DNA from: Robertkochia solimangrovi
GTDB taxonomy: Bacteria; Bacteroidota; Bacteroidia; Flavobacteriales; Flavobacteriaceae
Length of the DNA stretch: 64,000 bases
Reading direction: 5' to 3'
Assembly: GCF_007279655.1 (NCBI RefSeq)
Contig: NZ_QKWN01000013.1
Location: 83,162 to 147,161 of the forward strand
Within the stretch, counting starts at the first letter, position 1. Every line of letters starts with the position of its first letter. The notes under the pieces were generated by a model. The model saw only the letters and a program-made list of their open reading frames with translations, searched no databases and was not told the DNA's origin. Positions 1-9,595 of this stretch are shown here, one piece after another. The position numbers and the translations under genes were made by a program.

Positions 1-712
1 TAGAATCATTGGATCGAACCGAAAGCGAGAAACCAGGTTCACAATAATGAACACAATGCCAATATCTTCGGGGGATGAAAAGGGTTTCACCATGTTCCAG
101 GATGGCATGGTATCCGTTCGCATTCTTCAAAGCAGGATATTTCCGGTAATCCGGGTTCATAATATCAACCTCAGCCTGAACCGTATAGGGTAGATGATAA
201 AGAAAACTTCGCTGCTCATAGGGAAATAAAAAGATCTCCTTACGCGTCTGAAAATGCGTAAGGAACACATGCGAACAATCCAGATCATAATGTAACCTCA
301 GAGTTGCTCCCTTCCCTCCAAAGAACATGGCAGGAAACTTTTTAAGAAAATCAGACATGATCTCAGGTGTTTCAAAATCCTTTGTTAATTCAGGAGCCTC
401 CTTCATGATCTGAAAAATATGGAGTCTGAGATTCGTAGGAGTGCTTTGGATCAGTTTCAGATAATCACCGAATAATAACCTGAAATACGATTTCATATAG
501 TGCTTACCGGAACGAAAGTAATTGTCGGGATCGAATATTGGAACTGTGATATCACCGTATTCTTTCTCAAAAAAATCAAAGGTCCATTTTTCTCTGGCAA
601 CCCAATCTTTGGAAAGATCCTTAAAAATCACCGGTTTAAGCGGATCTAGATACTGATCCTTAAAAGCTTCTTTGCTGAGATTTTCCTTTTTTTCAACGGC
701 TGTGAATTGCAT
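1..712 (-). CDS. Cupin-like (JmjC/Cupin_8 fold) protein, C-terminus off the window
   Basis: The frame stays open from an ATG at 712 down to base 1, so the C-terminus lies outside the window; about 237 residues are visible. The fold is suggested by a HYDLD stretch at residues 141-145 and a second histidine in a RRYWHC segment at 215-220. These match the HxD...H iron ligands of Cupin_8/JmjC-like 2-oxoglutarate oxygenases, and Lys158 could be the co-substrate contact. Proteins of this family hydroxylate protein side chains or are uncharacterised; the substrate cannot be told here. There is no signal peptide, so it should be cytoplasmic. It is divergent from the reductase gene at 1112. Confidence 0.8.
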   Translation of the reverse strand, partial: MQFTAVEKKENLSKEAFKDQYLDPLKPVIFKDLSKDWVAREKWTFDFFEKEYGDITVPIFDPDNYFRSGKHYMKSYFRLLFGDYLKLIQSTPTNLRLHIFQIMKEAPELTKDFETPEIMSDFLKKFPAMFFGGKGATLRLHYDLDCSHVFLTHFQTRKEIFLFPYEQRSFLYHLPYTVQAEVDIMNPDYRKYPALKNANGYHAILEHGETLFIPRRYWHCVHYCEPGFSLSVRSNDS

Positions 713-1111
713 ATCAGGTGAATATCCGTTTTTGAACTTCACTTATAAAACAAAGTGGCTAGATTTTGAAGATATACGATACAGATCTGGTAAGTACCAG
801 CTTAGAGGGTCAGATTTTCTTCTGCACAGCACTTTAAAATACTAAAAATTTTCGAATTTTAACAGGATTAATCCTGACAGTATTTGCATTCTACATAAAG
901 GATCATATCCTATTTAAATCTTGTAGTTCTTGATAACGTCTCCAAGTTGTCTATTAGAACCATAAATATTTAGATTGTAAAAAAACAGATTCATGTGTTT
1001 TTGAACTCCATATAAATTATAACCCATTCAATTCGATAATTCCGTAAATTACGGAATACGTTGCCTGTACATTATTTTTCGTAGTCCAGATAAAAACAGA
1101 AATATTTCAAA
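713..1111. other. Intergenic region between divergent genes
   Basis: An AT-rich stretch of about 400 bases between two divergently transcribed genes, which must hold both promoters. I see no ORF with coding character and no convincing full promoter match. A palindromic-looking AATTCCGTAAATTACGGAAT lies near 1037-1056, which could be an operator for the downstream gene. Confidence 0.4.
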
Positions 1112-1705
1112 ATGAGAAAATTGATTTTAGGAATGTCCGTATCGGCTGATGGCTATGCCTGCGGACCCAATTATGAAGTGAATTGGTTGATGCGCACACG
1201 GGATGATTCTGTAAAAGAATGGATCGAAAGTTCATTATGGGAAGCGGGCGTTCATATCATGGGACGCAAGACCTTTGCAGTGATGGCACCGTACTGGCGG
1301 ACTTCCTCCGATCAACTGGCAGCACCTATGAACAAGATCCCTAAAGTAGTTTTTTCCCGGGGCGGATTTAAAAATGATTCCGGATATGAGGAAACGCCAG
1401 ACACACTTGTCCCCTTTGCTGAATCCTGGGAAAATGCGAAAGTAGCCACTGATCTGGTTTCCGATATCAGCAAGCTGAAAGACCAGGAAGGCAAGCCCAT
1501 AGTGGCCCATGGTGGTGTAGGCTTTGCCCAGGAACTGGTAAAACACGGACTCGTGGATGAGTTCCGGTTTGCGATACACCCTGTTGTGATCGGGAAAGGG
1601 ATCTCCATCTTCCAGACAGCACCCGACCTGATTGACCTCGAACTAATTTCTTCCAAAGCTTATCCTTCCGGAGCCATGGTAAATATTTATGGGGTTAGGA
1701 AATGA
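1112..1705 (+). CDS. Dihydrofolate reductase family protein (RibD C-terminal fold)
   Basis: A 197-residue cytoplasmic protein. It opens with MRKLILGMSVSADGYACGP and continues with a GRKTF motif near residue 51 and a GGVGFAQELVKHGLVDEF stretch near 134-151. This order is that of the DHFR-like RibD_C family (YyaP/YwjB type), which uses NADPH. Members are generally annotated as reductases of unknown substrate and are not the essential folate enzyme. It stands alone, followed at once by a heptanucleotide tandem repeat. Family assignment is firm; the reaction is not known. Confidence 0.88.
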   Translation: MRKLILGMSVSADGYACGPNYEVNWLMRTRDDSVKEWIESSLWEAGVHIMGRKTFAVMAPYWRTSSDQLAAPMNKIPKVVFSRGGFKNDSGYEETPDTLVPFAESWENAKVATDLVSDISKLKDQEGKPIVAHGGVGFAQELVKHGLVDEFRFAIHPVVIGKGISIFQTAPDLIDLELISSKAYPSGAMVNIYGVRK

Positions 1706-1710
1706 TGATG

Positions 1711-1793
1711 AATTGAGAATTGAGAATTGAGAATTGAGGATTGAGGATTGAGGATTGAGGATTGAGGATTGAGGATTGAGGATTGAGGATTGA
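1711..1793. repeat. 7-bp tandem repeat (AATTGAG then GATTGAG)
   Basis: Four perfect AATTGAG units (1711-1738) are followed by seven perfect GATTGAG units and a partial one (1739-1793). It begins six bases after the stop of the preceding gene. The switch from one unit to the other is clean, suggesting expansion of a point-mutated unit by slippage. It is non-coding in context. Confidence 0.95.
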
Positions 1794-1915
1794 TTAAAAT
1801 CTAATATTTACAATTTATCACTCCCAATGTGGTTCCCCCATTTTACCTATCTTTAAAACACGCCCCATTCAATATTCCTGACCTGCCCTGCTATGCGATC
1901 CTAAATTAATATTTC

Positions 1916-3358
1916 ATGAAAAAAAAATATTTGAAACTGCTCCCTTTCCTTGTATCCCTCATCTTTCTGTATGCCTGTAAACAACCTGTTTTAAAAGGTG
2001 ATCTCATCATTACCCATGTCAATGTAGTTTCTATCCAAGACGGCGAGATCATCCCGAATCAAAATATCGTGATCACCGGAGACAAAATCTCACAGATCAG
2101 TTCCAGTGATAATTTTCATTTAGAGGCTGATTCCGTAACCGATGGTAGCGGACTCTATATCATTCCCGGATTATGGGATATGCATGTACATGTGCGCCAA
2201 TATGAGAACTCCTTCTTTCCACGCTTCATAGCTTATGGGGTTACTGGTATTCGTGATATGTTCAATCCCGTTATCGATAGTATAGGAAAATGGAAAGATA
2301 GTGTGAACCAGGCCAATGGACTCGCTCCAAGAATCGGACTTGTTGCGGGACGAGTGGTTGACGGCCCTCAGGAAAGGAACTGGCCGGGTTCCATAGTGAT
2401 TCAGGAAGGCGACGACATTCGGGAAAAGGTGATCGAGGTTGCAAATAATAAGGGGTATGATTTCATAAAGGTCTATAGTGGCTTATCCGAACAACAATTG
2501 GAAGAAATCGCTGCTGAGGCTAAAAAGGCAGGAATACCTATTGCAGGCCATCTCCCCCCTCCGGTCCCTATTGAAAAAGCAATAGCACTCGGGCAGCAAA
2601 GTATTGAACATCTGGAAGGATTCAATATATCCATGACCCCGGATACCGATGAGCTCTATGCCGATATCCATCACATTCGGGATAGTCTTGGAGTAAGAGC
2701 CTCGTTTAATACATTCTGGGACATGGATGCAGCGGCGATCGATAATCGTGATCCCGCTAAGGTCAAAATCCTCATGAATTTGCTCAAGGAAAAAAAAGTG
2801 TTCCCATGTACCGCCAGTTTTGTAATGTCTGATCAGCAACTGAATAGTCCATACAACAAAGTTGATCTGGGCGAACTTGGACTACAACACTATCCGGATT
2901 CACTGATCAATCTTTACACTGCCAGACTTCAGCGAACTTATCCTGAAGAACTGATGGAAAGCTTCAAAAAAGCGAATCGTGGAAGACAACAGTTGATATT
3001 GGATTTTGAAAAATACGAGGTCCCGTTTCTGGCCGGAACCGACGCTTCTCCCACAAGGCCCGTTGTACCGGGTCTGAGCCTGCATAAAGAACTGCAACTG
3101 ATGCAAGCGGGCGGAGCCAAACCGATCACCATTCTGAGATCTGCTACATGGTATCCGGCTCTGTTCATGAATGCCATCGATACATATGGTAGTGTAGAAG
3201 AAGGTAAGATGGCGGATCTGCTGTTGTTAAACGGGAATCCTTTGGAAGACATCCATAATGCTGAAAATATCCACACCGTAATCCTTAAAGGCAAAGGATA
3301 TCCTAAAAAGGAGCTGACACGTTTCGCAGCTACTAATATGGGTTCTGAACCGGAATAA
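1916..3358 (+). CDS. Amidohydrolase family lipoprotein (imidazolonepropionase-like)
   Basis: 480 residues. An N-terminal SPII signal ends in LYAC with Cys21, so it should be a lipid-anchored envelope protein. The chain then shows the composite beta-domain start (GDLIITHVNVVSIQDGEIIP), the metal-binding HxH in DMHVH near residue 90, HLPPPVPIEKAI (about 213), QSIEHLEG (about 229), AGTDAS near 374 and the closing GSVEEGKMADLLLLNGNPL signature of the amidohydrolase superfamily. Related secreted members hydrolyse cyclic amides or dipeptides; the substrate is unknown. It is monocistronic. Family call strong, reaction open. Confidence 0.9.
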   Translation: MKKKYLKLLPFLVSLIFLYACKQPVLKGDLIITHVNVVSIQDGEIIPNQNIVITGDKISQISSSDNFHLEADSVTDGSGLYIIPGLWDMHVHVRQYENSFFPRFIAYGVTGIRDMFNPVIDSIGKWKDSVNQANGLAPRIGLVAGRVVDGPQERNWPGSIVIQEGDDIREKVIEVANNKGYDFIKVYSGLSEQQLEEIAAEAKKAGIPIAGHLPPPVPIEKAIALGQQSIEHLEGFNISMTPDTDELYADIHHIRDSLGVRASFNTFWDMDAAAIDNRDPAKVKILMNLLKEKKVFPCTASFVMSDQQLNSPYNKVDLGELGLQHYPDSLINLYTARLQRTYPEELMESFKKANRGRQQLILDFEKYEVPFLAGTDASPTRPVVPGLSLHKELQLMQAGGAKPITILRSATWYPALFMNAIDTYGSVEEGKMADLLLLNGNPLEDIHNAENIHTVILKGKGYPKKELTRFAATNMGSEPE

Positions 3359-3533
3359 TTTGATTTTATTCGATCTCCATGAAATCAGTCTCTTTAAAGG
3401 ACCAATCATCAAGATCAAATCATCTCAATTTGTAGGAAATTTATCGAATATTCAACTATTTCAGGTGTCACTAAAATAATGTTTCATAGTTTAGTTAAAA
3501 GCATTCACAACCTAACTAACCATACGAAAACCT

Positions 3534-4544
3534 ATGAAAAATTTATTTTTATCGACCGCATTTGTCCTGTTTTCTATTTCCGGATTTTGTCAGGAATTAA
3601 CTCTTGATGAGATTATTGATAAAGGAATTGCCCTACATGATGAAGGTGATTATGAAAGCGCTATCCAAATGTATGAAAAGGCTTTGGAGATCGACTCAAC
3701 ATCCAGTCTTGCCCATTATGAGATGGCTTTCTCCTACTTCAACACTAAGAACTACGTCAAGGCAGAAGAACATTGCAGAAAATCTATGGCACTGGATGAT
3801 AAAAATATGATGGTAAGTTATATTATATTGGGGAATTCTTTGGACATGCAAGGTAAACCCGAAGAAGCCATTGAAATCTTTAAAGAAGGAATAGAGCAAT
3901 TCGATCATTATTTGTTGAACTATAATTATGCGATCACTTGCTTTAATACCGGGGATCTTGATGCCGCATACGATGCTATAACAGCAGGAATCCAAATGTA
4001 TGATGCCCATGCAGGAAGTCACCTCATCCTCAGTCAGATTATGGAAAAAAAAGGTGATCGAATAAAATCTATGTTACCTATCTACTATTTTCTGCTTCTC
4101 GAGCCAAATACAGAAAGGTCTGAAACCGCCTATAGCCGATTGTTAGGGTTTTTGGATCAAGGTGTTGAGAAATCCTCTGAAAAGAACATAAACATATCTG
4201 TTCCGATGAATGGAGATAATGATTTTAGCGCTGCCGAAATGATGATCAGTATGAGCAGGGCTACGAATACCTTAACGGAAAATAAAGATAAATCAGCCCT
4301 CGAACATTTTGCAGATAACAATCAGTCAATCTTTACCATTCTCGGTGAATTAAAAAAAGACAAAGAAGGATTCTGGTGGGAAGTATATGTTCCCTTCTTT
4401 TATGATTTAACAAAGTCTGATATTGTGGAACCGTTCAGTTATTATATCTCCTTTACCCAGGGAGAAGAGGTTATCGACTGGTTTGATGCGAATGAGGAAA
4501 AGCTTGAAAAATTCAATCAATTTTTTAATGAGGAAGAAAATTGA
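3534..4544 (+). CDS. Secreted TPR-repeat protein
   Basis: 336 residues with a Sec signal peptide (MKNLFLSTAFVLFSISGFCQ). From about residue 27 to 190 there are consecutive tetratricopeptide repeats, for example EGDYESAIQMYEKALEID and GKPEEAIEIFKEGIEQFD, which normally form a protein-binding superhelix. The C-terminal third is not recognised; it ends in an acidic segment. Likely a periplasmic scaffold of unknown partner. No operon partner: the next gene starts 115 bases downstream. Confidence 0.85.
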   Translation: MKNLFLSTAFVLFSISGFCQELTLDEIIDKGIALHDEGDYESAIQMYEKALEIDSTSSLAHYEMAFSYFNTKNYVKAEEHCRKSMALDDKNMMVSYIILGNSLDMQGKPEEAIEIFKEGIEQFDHYLLNYNYAITCFNTGDLDAAYDAITAGIQMYDAHAGSHLILSQIMEKKGDRIKSMLPIYYFLLLEPNTERSETAYSRLLGFLDQGVEKSSEKNINISVPMNGDNDFSAAEMMISMSRATNTLTENKDKSALEHFADNNQSIFTILGELKKDKEGFWWEVYVPFFYDLTKSDIVEPFSYYISFTQGEEVIDWFDANEEKLEKFNQFFNEEEN

Positions 4545-4659
4545 TCCCTCTTCGATTGGTCTTTGTCAGATTTAACTGCTATTTTTAAGAACAGAATGCG
4601 TCGGTCGTTTAAACTGTAATCTTACCGCATCCTCATGTCTCTCTTAAAAAAATAGATCG

Positions 4660-5439
4660 ATGAAGATTGCTGCCCTTTATGATATTCATGGAAATCCATT
4701 TGCTTTAAACGCAGTTCTTAAAGAAGTTGAGAAAATTGAAGTAAACCAAATCATCATCGGTGGAGATGTGATTGCGGGTCCAATGCCCAATGAAACCTTA
4801 CGTCTACTGGAGGAGACCTCTACCCCCATGCAATTTCTTTGTGGAAATGCAGAATCAGAAGTCATAAGGCATCTTGACGGGAAAGAGATAAACGGACTAT
4901 CAGAAAGAGCGGATCAAGAAGCTATATGGGTCTCAGAACAATTATCAGAAGATCACAAAGCGTGGATTCGGGAATGGAAAAGTACCATTTGTCTTGAAAC
5001 CGACACCTTAGGTGAAATCCTGTTTTGCCATGCCACTCCACAAAGCGATGTGGAAGTCTTTACAAAAATGACCCGAAAGGATAAAATAGCCACTATTTTT
5101 GAAGATGTTAGCATTCCCACAGTGATTTGCGGGCACACACATATGCAATTCGAAATACAAACAGGACAAACCCGAATTCTAAATGCCGGAAGTGTGGGAA
5201 TGCCCTTTGGTAGTCCGGGAGCTGCGTGGTTGCTTCTAACTGAGACTACCGATTTCCAAAATACTGCATATGATCTGGATGCTGCTGCAACACGGGTCAG
5301 GGATTCAGACTATCCTCATGCAGAAGGGTTTGCTACAAACAATATTCTCAACCCTCCAACAGAACAAATTGCGCTAAAAATGCTTTCCAACCTGGAAATA
5401 GAACAAGAAAGATCAACTTTTAACAAGCGGTATAATTAA
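4660..5439 (+). CDS. Calcineurin-like metallophosphoesterase (cytoplasmic)
   Basis: 259 residues without a signal peptide. All metal-binding blocks of the family are visible in order: DIHGN (residue 8), GGDVIAGP (about 34), GNAE (about 67), CHATP (about 122) and CGHTHMQF (about 157). It belongs to the YfcE/PrpE-like family of phosphodiesterases; the physiological substrate cannot be inferred. The last 50 residues extend beyond the core. Stands alone. Confidence 0.88.
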   Translation: MKIAALYDIHGNPFALNAVLKEVEKIEVNQIIIGGDVIAGPMPNETLRLLEETSTPMQFLCGNAESEVIRHLDGKEINGLSERADQEAIWVSEQLSEDHKAWIREWKSTICLETDTLGEILFCHATPQSDVEVFTKMTRKDKIATIFEDVSIPTVICGHTHMQFEIQTGQTRILNAGSVGMPFGSPGAAWLLLTETTDFQNTAYDLDAAATRVRDSDYPHAEGFATNNILNPPTEQIALKMLSNLEIEQERSTFNKRYN

Positions 5440-5545
5440 AAAAAGGAATCTGCATTTATTTTTTGTAATTCTGTGAACAAAGCAACTCAAATTAAATTCA
5501 ATTCAGGATCTTAGTGACCGTCTGAAATCTTAGCTGCGACATAAC

Positions 5546-7792
5546 ATGAAGTATATCTCAAATTCTATAAATCTCATCTGTATCTGTTTACTCCTGATGA
5601 CCTCCTGTGAACAACCCAAGGAAGGATTGCTAATGCCTACCGTAAACACCTATGAGGTCCTGGATACCGATACCCACGAAACTATTATCGCTAAGGCAGC
5701 TCACGTAGTACCTACCGAAAATCAATACGCTGCGATTCAGAATGAGTTTATCGCATTTGTTCATTTTGGTCCGAATACCTTTACCCGCATGGAATGGGGA
5801 AACGGAATGGAAGACCCCGCAATATTTGACCTGCAGGATTTAGATACCGATCAGTGGTGTATGGCGATGAAGGAAGCCGGTATGAAAATGGTGATCTTAA
5901 CCGCAAAACATCATGATGGATTCGTACTCTGGCAAAGCCGCTATACAAAACATGGCATCATGTCTTCCCCCTATAAAGAAGGTAAAGGTGATATCCTGAA
6001 AGAATTATCTGCCTCCTGCCAAAAGTACGGTTTGAAACTAGGCATCTATCTGTCACCTGCAGATCTCTATCAGATCGAAGCTCCTGACGGACTTTATGGT
6101 AATTTAAGTGAATATACACCGCGTGTTATACCTAGACCGGTAGCGGATCGGCCATTCGCAAATAAATCCACCTTTACATTTAAGGTAGATGATTACAATG
6201 AATATTTCCTGAATCAATTATTTGAATTACTTACGGAATATGGCCCCATACACGAAGTCTGGTTTGACGGGGCGCATCCGAAGCAAAAGGGCGGACAAAA
6301 ATACAATTATCTGGCTTGGAAAGAACTGATCTCCACCCTGGCCCCGGAGGCGGTGGTCTTCGGGAAACAGGATGTTCGCTGGTGTGGAAATGAATCGGGA
6401 AGAACCCGGGACACAGAATGGAACATCGTTCCCTACGCAACCGACCCCGATCAGATGAACAGTTTCCCGGATATCACCGCCGAGGATGTAGGAAGTGAAG
6501 AAAAACTCTACAAGGCCAAATACCTGCATTTTCAGCAGGCAGAAACCAATACTTCCATACGCGAAGGTTGGTTCTACCGGGATGAAGACAAACAGAAAGT
6601 GAGGACCGCTGATGATGTGTTCGATATATATGAACGTTCCGTGGGCGGAAATTCTACATTCCTATTGAATATTCCCCCTAACCGGGATGGTAAATTTTCT
6701 GCGGAGGATGTCGGCGTATTAAAGGAAGTAGGTGAGCGGATTAAGACCACCTATTATGAAAATTTGTTTTCAGGTGCTGATGGCCCGAAAGCTGTACTGG
6801 ATAACGATCCGGAATCCTTTAAGCTACTGAACAAGGATGATAATGCTATAGAAATAACCACTGAAAATCCAATCACCATAAACCGGTTTGTGATACAGGA
6901 AGCCATCAGAACCCATGGAGAGCGTGTTTCGCAACATCGTTTGGAGGCCTGGATCCATGAAGAATGGCAAGTTCTTACAGAAGCCACTAACATCGGGTAC
7001 AAGCGTATCCTGCGTTTCCCTGAAGTAACTTCAAATAAATTCAGATTTACCGTGTTAGCATCGCGCTTCCATCCGGCGATCTCCCATATCGCAGCCCATT
7101 ATTATAAAACGCGTCCGCCGCAATTAAGTATTACGAGGGATCTGACAGGAATGGTTACCATTCAGCCGGAACCCGATGATTTTGGATGGAAGCCACATGG
7201 CGAAAACAGTAGTGCGAATATCAATTCCGGAATCGTGATCCATTATACGACCGATGGTAGTGATCCTACCGCTGATTCACCGGTTTTCAATACCCCATTT
7301 TTCATGGAATCGGGCCAAGTGAAAGCAGTGGCCAAGACCCGTGAACAAACGGGAGAGATAACAGATGAATCGATCGGAATCTTAAAATCGAAATGGAAAG
7401 TTACCGCAGAAGGACCTAAGAATGCTGAACATTCAGGAGTTAATGCCATCGATGCAGATCCGAACACCTACTGGTTACCTGACGAGACGGGAAGTTCGCA
7501 ATTTTTAGAGATCGATCTGGGAGAAGAAAAGGGTATTACAGCATTTACCTACACCCCTCCTACCGGCTTTTCGGAAGGCATGATAGAAGAAGGTATTTTG
7601 AAAATAAGTCATGATGGTAAAACCTGGAAGACCTTTGAATCCTTTAAATTTGGAAACCTCATCAATGACCCGACCCCCAGAACGCATTATTTCAAAGTTC
7701 AAATGACGACACGCTTTATCCGGATTGAATCCACAAAAATTGCCGGTACAGGCAAGCTGGCAGCGATCGCTGAAGTGGATTTTTTGGAGTGA
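5546..7792 (+). CDS. GH29 alpha-L-fucosidase-type lipoprotein with C-terminal carbohydrate-binding modules
   Basis: 748 residues. SPII signal ends LLMTSC (Cys21), so probably surface- or periplasm-anchored. Residues about 55-400 form the GH29 barrel, with FVHFGPNTFTRMEWG at the start, LTAKHHDGFVLW, and the nucleophile-region motif EVWFDGAH. After it come a coagulation factor 5/8-like module, a chitobiase-C-like segment (HYTTDGSDPTADSPVF, about 569) and a second F5/8 type C module with the AIDADPNTYW signature at about 633. This architecture is used by marine Bacteroidota to release terminal fucose from glycans. No SusC/SusD pair is nearby, so it is not part of a complete utilisation locus here. 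Confidence 0.9.
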   Translation: MKYISNSINLICICLLLMTSCEQPKEGLLMPTVNTYEVLDTDTHETIIAKAAHVVPTENQYAAIQNEFIAFVHFGPNTFTRMEWGNGMEDPAIFDLQDLDTDQWCMAMKEAGMKMVILTAKHHDGFVLWQSRYTKHGIMSSPYKEGKGDILKELSASCQKYGLKLGIYLSPADLYQIEAPDGLYGNLSEYTPRVIPRPVADRPFANKSTFTFKVDDYNEYFLNQLFELLTEYGPIHEVWFDGAHPKQKGGQKYNYLAWKELISTLAPEAVVFGKQDVRWCGNESGRTRDTEWNIVPYATDPDQMNSFPDITAEDVGSEEKLYKAKYLHFQQAETNTSIREGWFYRDEDKQKVRTADDVFDIYERSVGGNSTFLLNIPPNRDGKFSAEDVGVLKEVGERIKTTYYENLFSGADGPKAVLDNDPESFKLLNKDDNAIEITTENPITINRFVIQEAIRTHGERVSQHRLEAWIHEEWQVLTEATNIGYKRILRFPEVTSNKFRFTVLASRFHPAISHIAAHYYKTRPPQLSITRDLTGMVTIQPEPDDFGWKPHGENSSANINSGIVIHYTTDGSDPTADSPVFNTPFFMESGQVKAVAKTREQTGEITDESIGILKSKWKVTAEGPKNAEHSGVNAIDADPNTYWLPDETGSSQFLEIDLGEEKGITAFTYTPPTGFSEGMIEEGILKISHDGKTWKTFESFKFGNLINDPTPRTHYFKVQMTTRFIRIESTKIAGTGKLAAIAEVDFLE

Positions 7793-7849
7793 GGGTTTGG
7801 AATTTAGATAGAAATTGAACTCTAGATTGCAATCAAAGAATAGTGATAT

Positions 7850-9004
7850 TTAGATTTTACCCGCTACAAGATTTTCCAAATCTTTATAAAAACGATCATT
7901 CCTTGCGGCTTTATAAATACCTCTAATCATTCCGTTTTGGTCGATGATTATTTTTGTTGGATATCCTTCTACCGCAAATTTCTTAGATAGATCATCAGCC
8001 TCCTTGTCATTTAAAATGTGTGTCCAGTCAAGATCAAGTGATTCAATTGTCTTTGACCAGGTATCATAATTATCATGGCAAGCAATGCCTACAATCTCTA
8101 CTGTATCTTTATATTTTAGATATACCTCTTTTAAATTATCCATTTCACCCATACAAGGGGCACACCATGTTCCCCAAAAATCCAAAACGATTATTCTTTC
8201 GGTATTTTGATTAAGGTCAAAAGTTGTACCTGATAACGTTTTATACGAAATATCAGGTGCTTTACTCCCCACAGTAACCGATCGCCAGGTATTTAATTTT
8301 TCCTCGATCACTATTCCATAGGCAGTTCGTCTTCCTTGCTCATTCAAAGTATTAAAATACTTCGATATTGAATCATTACCTCGGATATTATAAGTAAGAT
8401 AGGCAGCAAATTTCGACCCAGGATTTTGAAGTATGTAATCCTTTTCACTCTCTAAAATACGTTTGGCAGCAAGGTCATAGTCTTCGTAATGTTTGTCGAT
8501 AAGCGAGTCACTTCCATTTTTTGAAAACAGATCCTCTATATAAAACATTGCCATACTCGTCTTCACATAATCCTCCAGGATTTGTTTACGAAATGCTGAC
8601 ATTTCTCTGTTTATCTCATTTCCGAACACGGTATAATCAACCATATCTTCATTCAGGGTAGCCTTCACCTGAATACGATCATTCGGGAAGAGAAAAAATT
8701 TCACTTGCTTGGAGCGAATCATAAAGTCTGTTCCATCCGACAACTTAAAATTTATCGTCTTAGGTAAGAGTATTACTTCTTTAGGTTCATTCAGAACCGT
8801 ATCTACCATAAATATTCCATCTGTAATACTGCAATATTTAAAATCAATCCTCCCTTTGTCATCTAACGAACTAAGGCCATATTGTATAGAATCATATGGA
8901 TAATTTTCGAATTCAATTTTAAATCTAGTGGATTGGTGATTCTCCTCACAAGAAAATAACAATGTAAGAATTAAACAATTCAAAAGTAAAGTCAATCTTT
9001 TCAT
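7850..9004 (-). CDS. TlpA-like thiol-disulfide oxidoreductase lipoprotein
   Basis: 384 residues. The signal ends LLFSC (Cys19), predicting a lipoprotein facing the periplasm. The N-terminal half resembles the DUF4369-type domain that often precedes TlpA modules in Bacteroidota. The C-terminal part is a thioredoxin fold with the redox pair in FWGTWCAPCMGE (about Cys280 and Cys283) and a conserved cis-proline region in GYPTKIIID. Likely reduces or isomerises disulfides in exported proteins, or helps cytochrome maturation. It faces away from the BlaI gene. Confidence 0.88.
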   Translation of the reverse strand: MKRLTLLLNCLILTLLFSCEENHQSTRFKIEFENYPYDSIQYGLSSLDDKGRIDFKYCSITDGIFMVDTVLNEPKEVILLPKTINFKLSDGTDFMIRSKQVKFFLFPNDRIQVKATLNEDMVDYTVFGNEINREMSAFRKQILEDYVKTSMAMFYIEDLFSKNGSDSLIDKHYEDYDLAAKRILESEKDYILQNPGSKFAAYLTYNIRGNDSISKYFNTLNEQGRRTAYGIVIEEKLNTWRSVTVGSKAPDISYKTLSGTTFDLNQNTERIIVLDFWGTWCAPCMGEMDNLKEVYLKYKDTVEIVGIACHDNYDTWSKTIESLDLDWTHILNDKEADDLSKKFAVEGYPTKIIIDQNGMIRGIYKAARNDRFYKDLENLVAGKI

Positions 9005-9163
9005 ACTATGATTTTACGTAACAATAGATTAGAGAGATAAGACACTCTGTTTAAAAATAAAGTTTTATAATAAATTTGGCAACAGAATCCATCTAATTCC
9101 TACAAACCTGCCGATTTATTCTTAGATATTTCAGACTTAAAATATAAATTCTATAGAAAATAG

Positions 9164-9214
9164 TTGTTACTTCATTTTTATTACTACATTTGTAGTTGCA
9201 CAACTACATTTGTA
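9164..9214 (+). promoter_or_regulatory. Flavobacterial promoter overlapped by BlaI-type operator
   Basis: TTG at 9164-9166, an 18-nt spacer, then TACATTTG at 9185-9192 matches the Bacteroidota consensus TTG-N17-19-TAnnTTTG exactly. Over the same bases lie two CTACA-TT-TGTA dyads (9184-9194 and 9204-9214). Between them is a perfect inverted repeat, GTAGTTG-CA-CAACTAC at 9192-9207. Dyads of TACA/TGTA type are the known BlaI/MecI operator form. I infer autorepression of the regulator and the downstream M56-amidase gene. Confidence 0.85.
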
Positions 9215-9217
9215 AAA

Positions 9218-9595
9218 ATGAAACAGCTAAACAGAACTGAACTGGAAATAATGAAATATCTATGGAAGCTGGACAAATGTTATCTGAAGGATATCGTTGA
9301 AGAGTTTCCTGAACCCAAACCGGCTTACACCACTATTTCCACACTCATCAATAGAATGGTAAAAAAGGGATACATCGGATTTGAAAAAAAAGGTCGTGAT
9401 AAAGAATATTTTCCCGTTTTAAAGAGAAACGACTATTTCAAAAATCATTTTAAAGACATTGTTTCTAATTTCTTCAATGATTCCAGTTCGCAATTCGCTT
9501 CCTTTTTTACCAGGAACACTGACATGACTTTGGAAGAACTTGAAGAGCTTGAATCAATTCTCAAGGAAAAAATATCAAGAAAGAAAAATGACTGA
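9218..9595 (+). CDS. BlaI/MecI-family transcriptional repressor
   Basis: 125 residues from the ATG at 9218. An in-frame TTG at 9164 would give a longer protein, but it lies inside the promoter and is not credible. The sequence MKQLNRTELEIMKYLWKLD and the PAYTTISTLINRMVKKGYI recognition-helix region are typical of the BlaI winged helix. In the known systems the repressor dimer is cleaved after signalling by the partner M56 membrane metallopeptidase. Here the partner gene starts inside the stop (ATGACTGA overlap), so the two are translationally coupled. Confidence 0.92.
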   Translation: MKQLNRTELEIMKYLWKLDKCYLKDIVEEFPEPKPAYTTISTLINRMVKKGYIGFEKKGRDKEYFPVLKRNDYFKNHFKDIVSNFFNDSSSQFASFFTRNTDMTLEELEELESILKEKISRKKND

